In this document: one piece after another, positions 1-6,169 of the stretch | Layout of the letters: every line of letters starts with the position of its first letter | Numbering within the stretch: position 1 is the stretch's first letter | Source: Fibrobacter sp. | GTDB lineage: Bacteria > Fibrobacterota > Fibrobacteria > Fibrobacterales > Fibrobacteraceae | Reading direction: 5' to 3' | NCBI GenBank assembly: GCA_021443065.1 | Contig: JABUUR010000457.1 | Coordinates: 1 to 8,661, forward strand | Length of the DNA stretch: 8,661 bases | Position numbers and translations under genes: made by a program | Notes under the pieces: model-generated | Told to the model about the DNA's origin: nothing | Database searches by the model: none | The model's input: the letters and a program-made list of their open reading frames with translations, nothing else

Positions 1-666
1 TTCACCTTCAAGGTGGGTCGCTGGGACAACACCGACAAGAGCGGTGACTACTTCGGTGGCTACGTAGACGGTTACATGGCAGGGTTCCTCTCCACCCAGA
101 ATCCCGAAAACCAGCTGCAGTTCGGTTTCACTCCCACAGACAACATGGACATGTACATTTCCTTGATCAGCCGCTCCGCCAATCTGGACAAGGGCGACCT
201 CCGTGCAGCGTTCAACTTCCATGGCCTTGAAAGCATTGCACTCCTCAAGGTCCAGTTGGCTTACCGCAGCAACGTCTTTGACGTAATCTACGACACGAAG
301 GCTGAAATCAAGCACAACATTTCCGCCAAGTTCAACCTGCCCGTCAACAAGACTCTGGACGTGTTCCTGGAGGCCGCTGCCATGGACATTGCCGACGAAG
401 CTGTGCTGCCCATCACCGCGGGCGTTACCATCTATACCCCGGTTGTTGACCGCATCATCATCGAAGCCGAAGCAATCAATGACCGTTATAAGCACAAGGA
501 CTTCTACGGTGTAACCCAGAACCCTGCCCACGTCAAGGATGTTCTTGGCGCAATCTACCTGGAAAAGGCTTTCACCAGCCGTTTCAGCTTGTCTGCTGGC
601 TTCCATAGTTACGGTTGCACCAGGGACTTTATGCTTTCTGGCAACCTCGTAGGCCGCATCAACTAA
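1..666 (+). CDS. Outer-membrane beta-barrel-like protein, 3' part (5' end outside window)
   Basis: The reading frame is open from base 1 to a TAA at 664-666, giving 221 codons with no start in view; the GTG at 13 sits inside the continuing frame and is probably an ordinary valine. The visible part alternates polar and hydrophobic residues in about 8-12 residue stretches separated by short Asn/Asp/Gly/Lys turns, for example FGFTPTDNMDMYISL, LKVQLAYRSNVFDVIY and LEKAFTSRFSLSAGFHSYG. This is the pattern of an antiparallel transmembrane beta-barrel. I infer an outer-membrane porin-like protein; no specific family or substrate is recognisable. The last residue is Asn rather than the usual terminal aromatic of BAM-inserted barrels. 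A strong terminator follows 32 bases after the stop, so this is the last gene of its transcript. Confidence 0.75.
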   Translation, partial: FTFKVGRWDNTDKSGDYFGGYVDGYMAGFLSTQNPENQLQFGFTPTDNMDMYISLISRSANLDKGDLRAAFNFHGLESIALLKVQLAYRSNVFDVIYDTKAEIKHNISAKFNLPVNKTLDVFLEAAAMDIADEAVLPITAGVTIYTPVVDRIIIEAEAINDRYKHKDFYGVTQNPAHVKDVLGAIYLEKAFTSRFSLSAGFHSYGCTRDFMLSGNLVGRIN

Positions 667-698
667 CCTAACCGCCAAATCTTAAAAAAGGTTTCGCA

Positions 699-734
699 AA
701 AAATGCCTGGCTCATCACCGGGCATTTTTGTTTT
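699..734 (+). terminator. Rho-independent terminator after the beta-barrel gene
   Basis: A 12-bp stem (699-710 with 718-729, one G-T wobble) closes a 7-base loop, ctcatca. The core is ATGCCTGG paired with CCGGGCAT, and a T-rich run tttttgtttt follows. It lies 32 bases after the stop at 666. On the opposite strand the hairpin is also followed by a T run, so it could work in both directions and back up the terminator of the small minus-strand gene. Confidence 0.85.
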
Positions 735-750
735 GGAGAAATCCTCCGTA

Positions 751-779
751 TAAAGGAAACGCCCGGATCAACCGGGCGT
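751..779 (-). terminator. Rho-independent terminator of the small minus-strand gene
   Basis: ACGCCCGG (759-766) pairs perfectly with CCGGGCGT (772-779) around the loop atcaa. Read on the minus strand, the hairpin begins about 30 bases after the stop of the 810-1010 gene and is followed by a T/C-rich run ending at 751. Flanking AAAGG and CCTTT can lengthen the stem past a small bulge. With the hairpin at 699-729 it forms a back-to-back terminator pair between two convergent genes. Confidence 0.7.
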
Positions 780-809
780 CCTTTAAAATTTTAGTGTGGA
801 ATGCCGCTC

Positions 810-1010
810 TTAAATACCTTTGCGGTCCAGGTCCATCATCAGGGACTGGAGAGAATCTTCGACGCTGGTGCGAAAATCGGCGGATCCCAGGCTACAACTG
901 GCCACAACGTCGCCGCCCTTGCAAATGCGAATAACGGCAAAACCATTTTCATTAGAAAAAGAGACGGTCAGGCCCTTGTTTAAAGCCTTTTCCAGCAAAT
1001 CACGCATCAT
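810..1010 (-). CDS. Small uncharacterised protein (66 aa, or 65 aa from the second ATG)
   Basis: I do not recognise a family. The protein is soluble-looking, with no signal peptide or membrane segment. It has an N-terminal amphipathic helix (about residues 3-13), a beta-rich middle (about 15-43, with LTVSFS, FAVIRIC and DVVASCSL strands) and a C-terminal helix containing SVEDSLQSLMMDL. It carries two cysteines. Support for it being real: an AAAGGAG ribosome binding site lies directly upstream and a hairpin terminator lies just downstream. Two ATG codons are adjacent. The Shine-Dalgarno sequence is 3 bases from the first and 6 from the second, so the second (1005-1007) is probably the true start. 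Plus-strand frames across the same bases lack a ribosome binding site and look like shadows. Confidence 0.7.
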   Translation of the reverse strand: MMRDLLEKALNKGLTVSFSNENGFAVIRICKGGDVVASCSLGSADFRTSVEDSLQSLMMDLDRKGI

Positions 1011-1039
1011 AAACTCCTTTTATTGAGGATGAATTAAAA

Positions 1040-1078
1040 CTTATAGCCCTAAATTAGGCTTTTTCTTTTGGAAAAACA
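1040..1078 (-). promoter_or_regulatory. Possible promoter region of the small minus-strand gene
   Basis: On the minus strand, TATAAG (1040-1045) would place a transcription start about 24 bases before the coding region, but no good -35 lies 16-18 bases upstream of it. An alternative pairs TTGTTT (1073-1078) with TAATTTAG (16-bp spacing), which is close to the TAnnTTTG type used by Bacteroidota. Neither is decisive. Confidence 0.25.
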
Positions 1079-1099
1079 ACCTTTTTTTTGTTGGATAAA

Positions 1100-1120
1100 G
1101 CTAAAAAGTCGTTTTTTAGC
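1100..1120 (+). repeat. AT-rich inverted repeat upstream of the TatD-family gene
   Basis: GCTAAAAA (1100-1107) pairs perfectly with TTTTTAGC (1113-1120) around a 5-base loop, followed by cgttttat. It lies 27 bases before the chosen ATG at 1148. It could be a hairpin in the 5' leader, a weak terminator for stray leftward-origin transcripts, or a protein-binding dyad. The sequence does not decide between these. Confidence 0.4.
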
Positions 1121-1147
1121 CGTTTTATATGTCTATTTTGTAGGCAA

Positions 1148-1861
1148 ATGTTCGATTTTCACCTTCATTTGGCAAGATTACACTCCCCTATTCAGACCGG
1201 AGCCGCCCTTTTAGAAGGGGGCGATGGTTTCAATAACGTGGCCTGCGAACCCTGGGAATGGAACTTGTCATTGGACCTGATGGAAAAACTAAAAAAACAA
1301 GGCCCCAATTTTCATAGTTTTTTCGGCATCCACCCCATGATTGCAAGCACGGTGACCTCCGAGGAATGGAACCGTCTGGAGCAGATTCTTCGGGCCCGTC
1401 CGGAAATACAGGTAGGTGAATGCGGTTTGGACAGGCGTTACCCTGGTTACGAAGACGGAGACATTCAAGAACAGGCTCTGCTGCGACAGTTTGAATTTGC
1501 AAAGGAACTGGGACGATCCGTGCAGATTCATTGTGTGGGCGATTACAGCAGAGTGCTTCGCTTGACAGAACCCTACGCAAGGCAAATTCCCCAGGTTGTA
1601 TTCCATCGGTTTGGAGGTGACATCTCCGTAGTGAGGTCTGCCCTGAGGTTGCTTGGAGACAGGGCTGTATTTTCCCTTCACGGAGATTCTTTTCGGAAGA
1701 AATCGACCCGCAATTCGATTGCAGAAATACCGGCAGGGCAAATAAGGTTGGAAACTGATGGCGATAACGATTCCTGGACCGCTGAACGGGTGACTAATGA
1801 ACTTCTTCGCTTGCGGCAAGCAATGGATTCTTTGGCTGGATTGTCGCCAACTGCGCCTTGA
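1148..1861 (+). CDS. TatD-family metal-dependent hydrolase (DNase-like)
   Basis: This is a 237-residue protein of the TatD branch of the amidohydrolase superfamily, TIM-barrel enzymes with two metal ions, several of which are 3'-5' exo- or deoxyribonucleases. All expected ligands are present in order: the HxH pair at 5 and 7 (FDFHLHL), the Glu at 91 in GECGLD, His128 in QIHC, His153 in FHRFGG, and Asp204 in LETDGD. GIHP at 60-63 is also typical. It is somewhat shorter than the roughly 260 residues of E. coli TatD. The frame extends upstream to a TTG at 1088, but family alignment puts the N-terminus at MFDFHLHL, so ATG 1148 is chosen; its Shine-Dalgarno is weak (taggcaa). No signal peptide is seen, so it is cytoplasmic. 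The 3' end runs 68 bp into the end of mfd on the other strand. The family has several paralogues with different roles, so no gene symbol is given. Confidence 0.88.
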   Translation: MFDFHLHLARLHSPIQTGAALLEGGDGFNNVACEPWEWNLSLDLMEKLKKQGPNFHSFFGIHPMIASTVTSEEWNRLEQILRARPEIQVGECGLDRRYPGYEDGDIQEQALLRQFEFAKELGRSVQIHCVGDYSRVLRLTEPYARQIPQVVFHRFGGDISVVRSALRLLGDRAVFSLHGDSFRKKSTRNSIAEIPAGQIRLETDGDNDSWTAERVTNELLRLRQAMDSLAGLSPTAP

Positions 1862-4800
1862 TTCCCGAAAATCCGCGGAATTCCTGAAGGGTACGTTCGG
1901 CAAGTTCCTTATTGTCGCCTTTTCCAAGTTCGATAACCAACTGCAGGGGCGAGCCACCCATGATGCGCATGGGGAATTGGGTTGCTCCGTACATTTCGCT
2001 GATGATACGCGGTTCTGGAGGCGGAAATTCTGCGAAAGTGGCGGCCAGCATGCCCTTGCGCTGCACAAGCCCTTGAATCCTAAGTCGTCCGGCCAACAGA
2101 GCGATTTCAGTCACCATCAAAAGCATTCGGGCGGCATCGGGTACAGGCCCGAAACGGTCCTGAAGTTCCTGCCGTATACTTTCGATTTCGGCAGTATTTG
2201 TGACGCGGGCAATGCGCTGGTACATGGTAATGCGGGTCAGGCCGTCTTCGATGTAATCTTCAGGAAGGTAAGCGTCTACGCCAATTTCTACGCTGGTTTG
2301 TATGGGCTTTTCTACAGGGCCGCCGCGAAGCATTTCCACAGCCTCCCTCACAAGACGGACGTAGGTTTCAAAGCCGACCTCCGCAATAAACCCGTGCTGT
2401 TCCTGCCCCAGCAGGTTTCCGGCACCGCGAATTTCTAGGTCCCGCATGGCCAGTTGATAGCCGCTGCCCAAGTCCGTAAACTGTTCCAGGGCCTGCAGAC
2501 GCCTCATGGATTCCTGTGATATATCGTGCCTTGCAGGAATCACAAGGTATGCCTTTGCAAGAACGCTGCTCCGCCCCACTCGCCCACGCATCTGGTAAAG
2601 TTGGCTTATTCCAAAGTGGTGGGCGTTCATAATAATTATTGTATTGGCGTTAGGCACATCCAAGCCCGATTCGATAATGCTGGTGCTCACCAGGATGTCG
2701 AACTTCCGCGAAATAAAGGCTTCCATGGCGTTTTCAAGTTCCCGGTCGTTCATTTGCCCGTGGGCAACCCCGATGGTTGCGTCGGGCACCATGGCCTCCA
2801 CATCGTCACGCAACGCATAAATGCTTTGAACGCGGTCGTTTACAATGAACACCTGGCCACCTCGCGCCAATTCGTCCAAGATGGCGTTTTTCAGGACTTC
2901 GTCATCCCGTTTCATCAGTTTTGTTTCGACAGGCAGACGGTTGATGGGCGGAGTGTTGATCAAGGAAATATCCCGGACGCCGGTCATGCTCAAATGAAGG
3001 GATCGGGGAATGGGTGTTGCGCTCATGCTCAAGGAATCTACGGATAAGCGCATTTCCCTAAGTTTTTCTTTCTGCTTTACACCGAACTTCTGTTCCTCGT
3101 CGATAATGAGAAGCCCAAGGTCCTTAAACTGGTTCTTTTCAGAAAGGAGAGCGTGGGTGCCGATAAGAATGTCGGTTATCCCTTTAGAAACATCCTGGAA
3201 AATTTCTCGTTTTTCCTTGGCGGTCTTGTAACGGTTTACAAGGGCGATGTTCACCCCGGTGCCAGCAAAGCGCTCCCTGAAGTTTTCGTAGTGCTGGGCT
3301 GCAAGAATTGTCGTAGGAACCAGGAGAACCACCTGCTTTTTACTTGCAATGCACTTGTAGGCGGCCCGCATGGCGACCTCGGTCTTGCCAAAGCCCACGT
3401 CTCCGCAAATCAGACGGTCCATGGGGCGATGGCTTTCCATGTCACGTTTGATGTCGGCAGTGGCCTTTATCTGGTCGGGGGTAGGCTCGTATTCAAAATC
3501 GTCTTCGAAGTCTTGTTGCATTTTTCCGTCAGGGGGGAATGCAAAGCCTTCGATAAGTTCCCGCTTGGCGTAAAGTTCCACAAGGTCACGGGCAATCTGG
3601 ATGACTTTCTGCTTGACCCGTTTCTTGAGGTTTTCCCAAGCCTTGCTGCCCAGTTTATCCAGTTTGGGCGGCGTTTCTGTATTTTCAAGGCGCTCGATTT
3701 TCTGGAGGTCGGCCACGGGGAACTTCAACCTGTCGCCATCGGCATATTCCAGCAGGGCACAGTCCACCATGCCGCCGTTGACCTCTACACGCACAAGGCC
3801 AACATATTTGCCTACACCGTGATCCTCGTGGGCAACGTAGTCCCCGCGGTTCAGGGACTCGATCATCAGCGCCCCGGTGACGGAGCCCGAAATTTTGCGC
3901 TTGCGGGCCTTGCTGGAATGGCGGTTGAAAATTCTCGTTTCGGTCAAGAAGGCGATGTTGTCTTCTTCAAGCCAAAAGCCCTCGGAAAGGGAACCTTGGA
4001 TGTATGCCTCGATGGGCAAGTCTTCAAAGACCTGTTTTAATCGATTTAGACCGCCGGTTGTAGGCGCGACAACGTAGACCCGCCCGCCGGTGGCGGCAAA
4101 CGATTCGATGGCCTTTGCCACCTCATCGGTACCATGGGATGAAAAATCCTGGGGCCTGCAACGCAAATCGTGCCAGTTACCGTCATCTACGTTTACGCGG
4201 GTAACGTCCATGGAACTTCGCCCCACAAAGTCACGGGACAAGTCGCCTATCTTCAACCAGATTTCGTGGGGAGGCACTGCGTCTGGATCCGCCTCGCGCA
4301 CCTCATGAAATACAGATTCGCAATTCAGGTAGTACTTGGATGCGTTTTCCGAAAGAAGGCTCAATTCCTCGAAAACCAGGGCTGCAGTAGGCAGATAGTC
4401 CAGAAGGCTGCATTCCAGTTTTTCATAACGGCTGCGCTGCCACCACAATCCGGCGGAATCGCCACCGTGCAAAGCGATCTCCTTTTCGGGCACCACGAAT
4501 TCGCCCATGGGGTACAGCAATACGCTGTTCACCTGCTCTACGGAACGTTGGGAGAAAATGTCGAAAGTCCTTATGGATTCGATTTCGTCTCCGAAAAACT
4601 CAATACGGATAGGGTGAGGGTACAGCAGGCAGTTGACATCTACGATGCATCCGCGGATGGAGAACTCCCCCACACCGCTGACAACGGGCTGCTCGATGAA
4701 CCCGTGATCCAGAAACCAGGGCCTCAGGGAACTTGGCTCCAGCACATCCCCCACCTTCAATTTTTTTGATTCCCGAGCCACAAAGCCAGGCTGTGGCAAT

Positions 4801-5183
4801 CGCGTGAGCAACCCGTCCAAGGGGCAAACCGTAATGAATGGGGCTTCGTTTTTTTCAAGGTCCCTGAAGAATTTTAAGCGTTCCTCAACGACGCCTTCAA
4901 AGGGAATCTTTTTTTCGTAGGGCTTTAATCCGATGGATGGGAAAAACCGTACAAAATTCTCCCCCACCATGCTTTCCAAGTTTTCTACCCAGGATTCTGC
5001 GCTGCGGTAATCCCTTGCCACAACTAGAATGGGGCTTGGATTCTTTAGGAACCTTGCAGCCACCATCATGGAGGCCAAGGGGACAGAGGTCCCGTTGACG
5101 TGGATGGCTTCTCCTTGAACCTTCTGGAATAGGTTAAGGCTTGGAGAATTGGTAAAGGTCAGAAACTCGGAAAGGGAATCCAT
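1794..5183 (-). CDS. mfd: Transcription-repair coupling factor Mfd
   Basis: Complete at 1129 residues (E. coli Mfd is 1148). Mfd binds stalled RNA polymerase, pushes it off the DNA with an ATP-driven translocase and recruits UvrA to the lesion. In order: a UvrB-like module (about 25-350, with GEFSIRG...VDV and IRIEFFGDEIESIRTFD); a CarD-like RNA-polymerase-interaction domain (about 446-500, GDYVAHEDHGVGKYVGL); then the RecG-like SF2 motor with Walker A GDVGFGKTE (594-602, Lys600), DEEQ (695-698), SATPIPRSL (from 721), SIIESGLDVPNAN and QMRGRVGRS (864-872). The TRG element follows (about 905-940, MRDLEIRGAGNLLG), and the C-terminal regulatory D7 domain spans about 975-1075. The start is supported by alignment of the N-terminal region, but there is no clear Shine-Dalgarno, and the T tract of the preceding gene's terminator ends only a few bases upstream. 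The last 22 codons and the stop overlap the TatD-family gene on the opposite strand. Confidence 0.97.
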   Translation of the reverse strand: MDSLSEFLTFTNSPSLNLFQKVQGEAIHVNGTSVPLASMMVAARFLKNPSPILVVARDYRSAESWVENLESMVGENFVRFFPSIGLKPYEKKIPFEGVVEERLKFFRDLEKNEAPFITVCPLDGLLTRLPQPGFVARESKKLKVGDVLEPSSLRPWFLDHGFIEQPVVSGVGEFSIRGCIVDVNCLLYPHPIRIEFFGDEIESIRTFDIFSQRSVEQVNSVLLYPMGEFVVPEKEIALHGGDSAGLWWQRSRYEKLECSLLDYLPTAALVFEELSLLSENASKYYLNCESVFHEVREADPDAVPPHEIWLKIGDLSRDFVGRSSMDVTRVNVDDGNWHDLRCRPQDFSSHGTDEVAKAIESFAATGGRVYVVAPTTGGLNRLKQVFEDLPIEAYIQGSLSEGFWLEEDNIAFLTETRIFNRHSSKARKRKISGSVTGALMIESLNRGDYVAHEDHGVGKYVGLVRVEVNGGMVDCALLEYADGDRLKFPVADLQKIERLENTETPPKLDKLGSKAWENLKKRVKQKVIQIARDLVELYAKRELIEGFAFPPDGKMQQDFEDDFEYEPTPDQIKATADIKRDMESHRPMDRLICGDVGFGKTEVAMRAAYKCIASKKQVVLLVPTTILAAQHYENFRERFAGTGVNIALVNRYKTAKEKREIFQDVSKGITDILIGTHALLSEKNQFKDLGLLIIDEEQKFGVKQKEKLREMRLSVDSLSMSATPIPRSLHLSMTGVRDISLINTPPINRLPVETKLMKRDDEVLKNAILDELARGGQVFIVNDRVQSIYALRDDVEAMVPDATIGVAHGQMNDRELENAMEAFISRKFDILVSTSIIESGLDVPNANTIIIMNAHHFGISQLYQMRGRVGRSSVLAKAYLVIPARHDISQESMRRLQALEQFTDLGSGYQLAMRDLEIRGAGNLLGQEQHGFIAEVGFETYVRLVREAVEMLRGGPVEKPIQTSVEIGVDAYLPEDYIEDGLTRITMYQRIARVTNTAEIESIRQELQDRFGPVPDAARMLLMVTEIALLAGRLRIQGLVQRKGMLAATFAEFPPPEPRIISEMYGATQFPMRIMGGSPLQLVIELGKGDNKELAERTLQEFRGFSGIKAQLATIQPKNPLLAASEEVH

Positions 5184-5189
5184 GGGGCC

Positions 5190-5220
5190 AAAAATAAAAA
5201 ATCCCGCCTATGCAGCGGGA
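5190..5220 (-). terminator. Rho-independent terminator between the polyproline barrel gene and mfd
   Basis: On the minus strand TCCCGC pairs with GCGGGA around a 7-base loop (5202-5207 with 5215-5220) and is followed by TTTTTTATTTTT. It lies 23 bases after the stop of the 5244-6050 gene, and its T tract ends only 6 bases before the mfd ATG. It should end transcripts of the barrel gene, so it also bears on how mfd is transcribed. Confidence 0.8.
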
Positions 5221-5243
5221 CCTTTCAAAGAGCATTTGACGAA

Positions 5244-6050
5244 TTACAGCAGGTAGGTGGCCTGGAACTGGATTGACCAGGGATGGCCTTCGCCTGCGAT
5301 ATGCTTTTCAAGTTTATTGTCCATATTTATGAAATCATAGTCAAAGGTGCTTCCGTTCAGGTCAAAGAGGAAACGAACACCCACGTCAACATCGCGACCG
5401 ATGGTATTCCTCAAGGTTGCACCGATTCCAAAAAGCATGGACACCGTCACCGTGTTGGCATCCCATTCGGACTCGTCGAAGGAGCCGCTATCAACGTAGT
5501 CTCCGAATATGCTTGTGTAGCAAGTATAAGAATCAGTGTATATGCTGGACAAGTTGAAACCCAACTTTATTCCGCCTTCCAGGAAGAGTGCACTCAAGGG
5601 CTCGTACCTGCCGATAAGGGGTACGTCCAGGGACAACTGGGTAAAAGTGTCTTCAAACTCGTAGTAGTATCCGTCGCTCTTCTTGGAATCATAGGTCTTG
5701 GAGTAATTGCGAAGAGATAGATCAACTTCGCCCACTGCAAAAACTTTGGGTATAATGCGAACGTGTACGGCACCGCCAAATTCAGCATTGATGTGGGTAA
5801 ATTCGTCGACCTGTCCAAAACCGATGGCAATGCGGCCGCCCAGGCGAACCGGGCTATCTTCTGTTGAGATTACGGTCTGTGGAGGAGGAGGTGGTGGTGG
5901 TGGCGGAGGAGGAGGTGGGCCGTGGGGGCGACGACGGTGGTCCAGGCCCAGAGAGGACGACTCAAAAGAGGAAGAATATCCATCGAATTGAGCAAAAGAA
6001 GGAATCGCCAGACCAACAACCAGGACCATGGCAGTGAGAATCTTGTTCAT
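5244..6050 (-). CDS. Secreted outer-membrane beta-barrel protein with a polyproline linker
   Basis: 268 residues. Residues 1-20 form a Sec signal peptide (MNK, then a hydrophobic core LTAMVLVVGLAIPSFA), with likely cleavage after SFA before Gln21. A Ser-rich and His/Arg-rich linker follows, then 13 prolines in a row (45-57), then from about residue 66 a run of amphipathic beta strands to the C-terminus (VRLGGRIAIGFGQ, AVHVRIIPKVFAVGEVDLSL, DVGVRFLFDLNG, WSIQFQATYLL). This resembles small 8-stranded outer-membrane barrels in general; no specific family is recognised. An AGGAG Shine-Dalgarno sits 5 bases before the ATG, and a well-formed promoter and a terminator bracket the gene, so it is probably its own transcript. 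The linker may span or touch peptidoglycan; that is inference. Confidence 0.85.
   Translation of the reverse strand: MNKILTAMVLVVGLAIPSFAQFDGYSSSFESSSLGLDHRRRPHGPPPPPPPPPPPPPQTVISTEDSPVRLGGRIAIGFGQVDEFTHINAEFGGAVHVRIIPKVFAVGEVDLSLRNYSKTYDSKKSDGYYYEFEDTFTQLSLDVPLIGRYEPLSALFLEGGIKLGFNLSSIYTDSYTCYTSIFGDYVDSGSFDESEWDANTVTVSMLFGIGATLRNTIGRDVDVGVRFLFDLNGSTFDYDFINMDNKLEKHIAGEGHPWSIQFQATYLL
5880..5918 (-). repeat. Codon-level tract encoding 13 consecutive prolines
   Basis: Thirteen proline codons in a row using CCA, CCT and CCG, giving a near-triplet GGN repeat on the plus strand. Runs of three or more prolines stall ribosomes and are relieved by elongation factor P, so synthesis of this envelope protein should depend on EF-P. 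The repeat could also change length by replication slippage, although the mixed codons partly limit that. Confidence 0.9.
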
Positions 6051-6078
6051 GTTTTCTCCTTTTACATTTTGCTATGCA

Positions 6079-6108
6079 GAAAGTAAAAATCACCGACCTT
6101 TCTGTCAA
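6079..6108 (-). promoter_or_regulatory. Promoter of the polyproline barrel gene
   Basis: On the minus strand a perfect TTGACA (6103-6108) is followed after 17 bases by TACTTTC (6079-6085). This fits a primary-sigma -35, and a -10 of the TAnnTTTG type seen in the Bacteroidota side of the FCB group. It predicts a 5' leader of about 20 bases carrying the AAAGGAG ribosome binding site. The -10 matches the E. coli consensus poorly. Confidence 0.5.
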
Positions 6109-6118
6109 TTCATTTGAC
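6104..6118. promoter_or_regulatory. Perfect dyad GTCAA-N5-TTGAC over the -35 element
   Basis: GTCAA (6104-6108) and TTGAC (6114-6118) form a perfect inverted repeat with a 5-base spacer, overlapping the -35 of the barrel-gene promoter. A dimeric repressor bound here would block RNA polymerase. A chance occurrence of a 5+5 dyad in AT-rich DNA is also plausible. Confidence 0.3.
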
Positions 6119-6150
6119 GTTTTTGTGCAAAAAAAGGTTGCAAAAAACGT
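6117..6150 (-). repeat. AT-rich inverted repeat downstream of the FISUMP gene
   Basis: ACGTTTTTGTGCAA (6117-6130) and TTGCAAAAAACGT (6138-6150) are inverted copies with one bulged base and a 7-base loop. It starts 20 bases after the stop of the FISUMP gene on the minus strand. It may act as a weak terminator, although a T tract precedes rather than follows the stem on that strand. Confidence 0.4.
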
Positions 6151-6169
6151 AAAAAATATTTTAGGCTGA

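Noticed and set aside
728..1026. Plus-strand open frames over the small minus-strand gene (728-934, 801-983, 820-1026)
   Set aside because: No ribosome binding sites; the minus-strand frame has AAAGGAG and a terminator and explains the region.
1088..1147. TTG start at 1088 extending the TatD-family protein by 20 residues
   Set aside because: The extension is low-complexity, has no ribosome binding site and precedes the conserved family N-terminus FDFHLHL, so ATG 1148 is preferred.
1289..2068. 259-codon minus-strand frame spanning the TatD/mfd junction
   Set aside because: It is out of frame with Mfd, crosses the conserved hydrolase motifs in antisense and has no domain signature.
1797..4769. 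Long plus-strand open frames inside mfd (1797-2438, 2526-3047, 3153-4040, 4170-4769)
   Set aside because: They lie wholly antisense to a complete, motif-rich Mfd, show no family motifs and have no ribosome binding sites; they are shadows of its codon pattern.
5707..5991. Plus-strand frame with a glycine run
   Set aside because: The glycines are the reverse complement of the proline codons in the barrel gene; there is no start signal.
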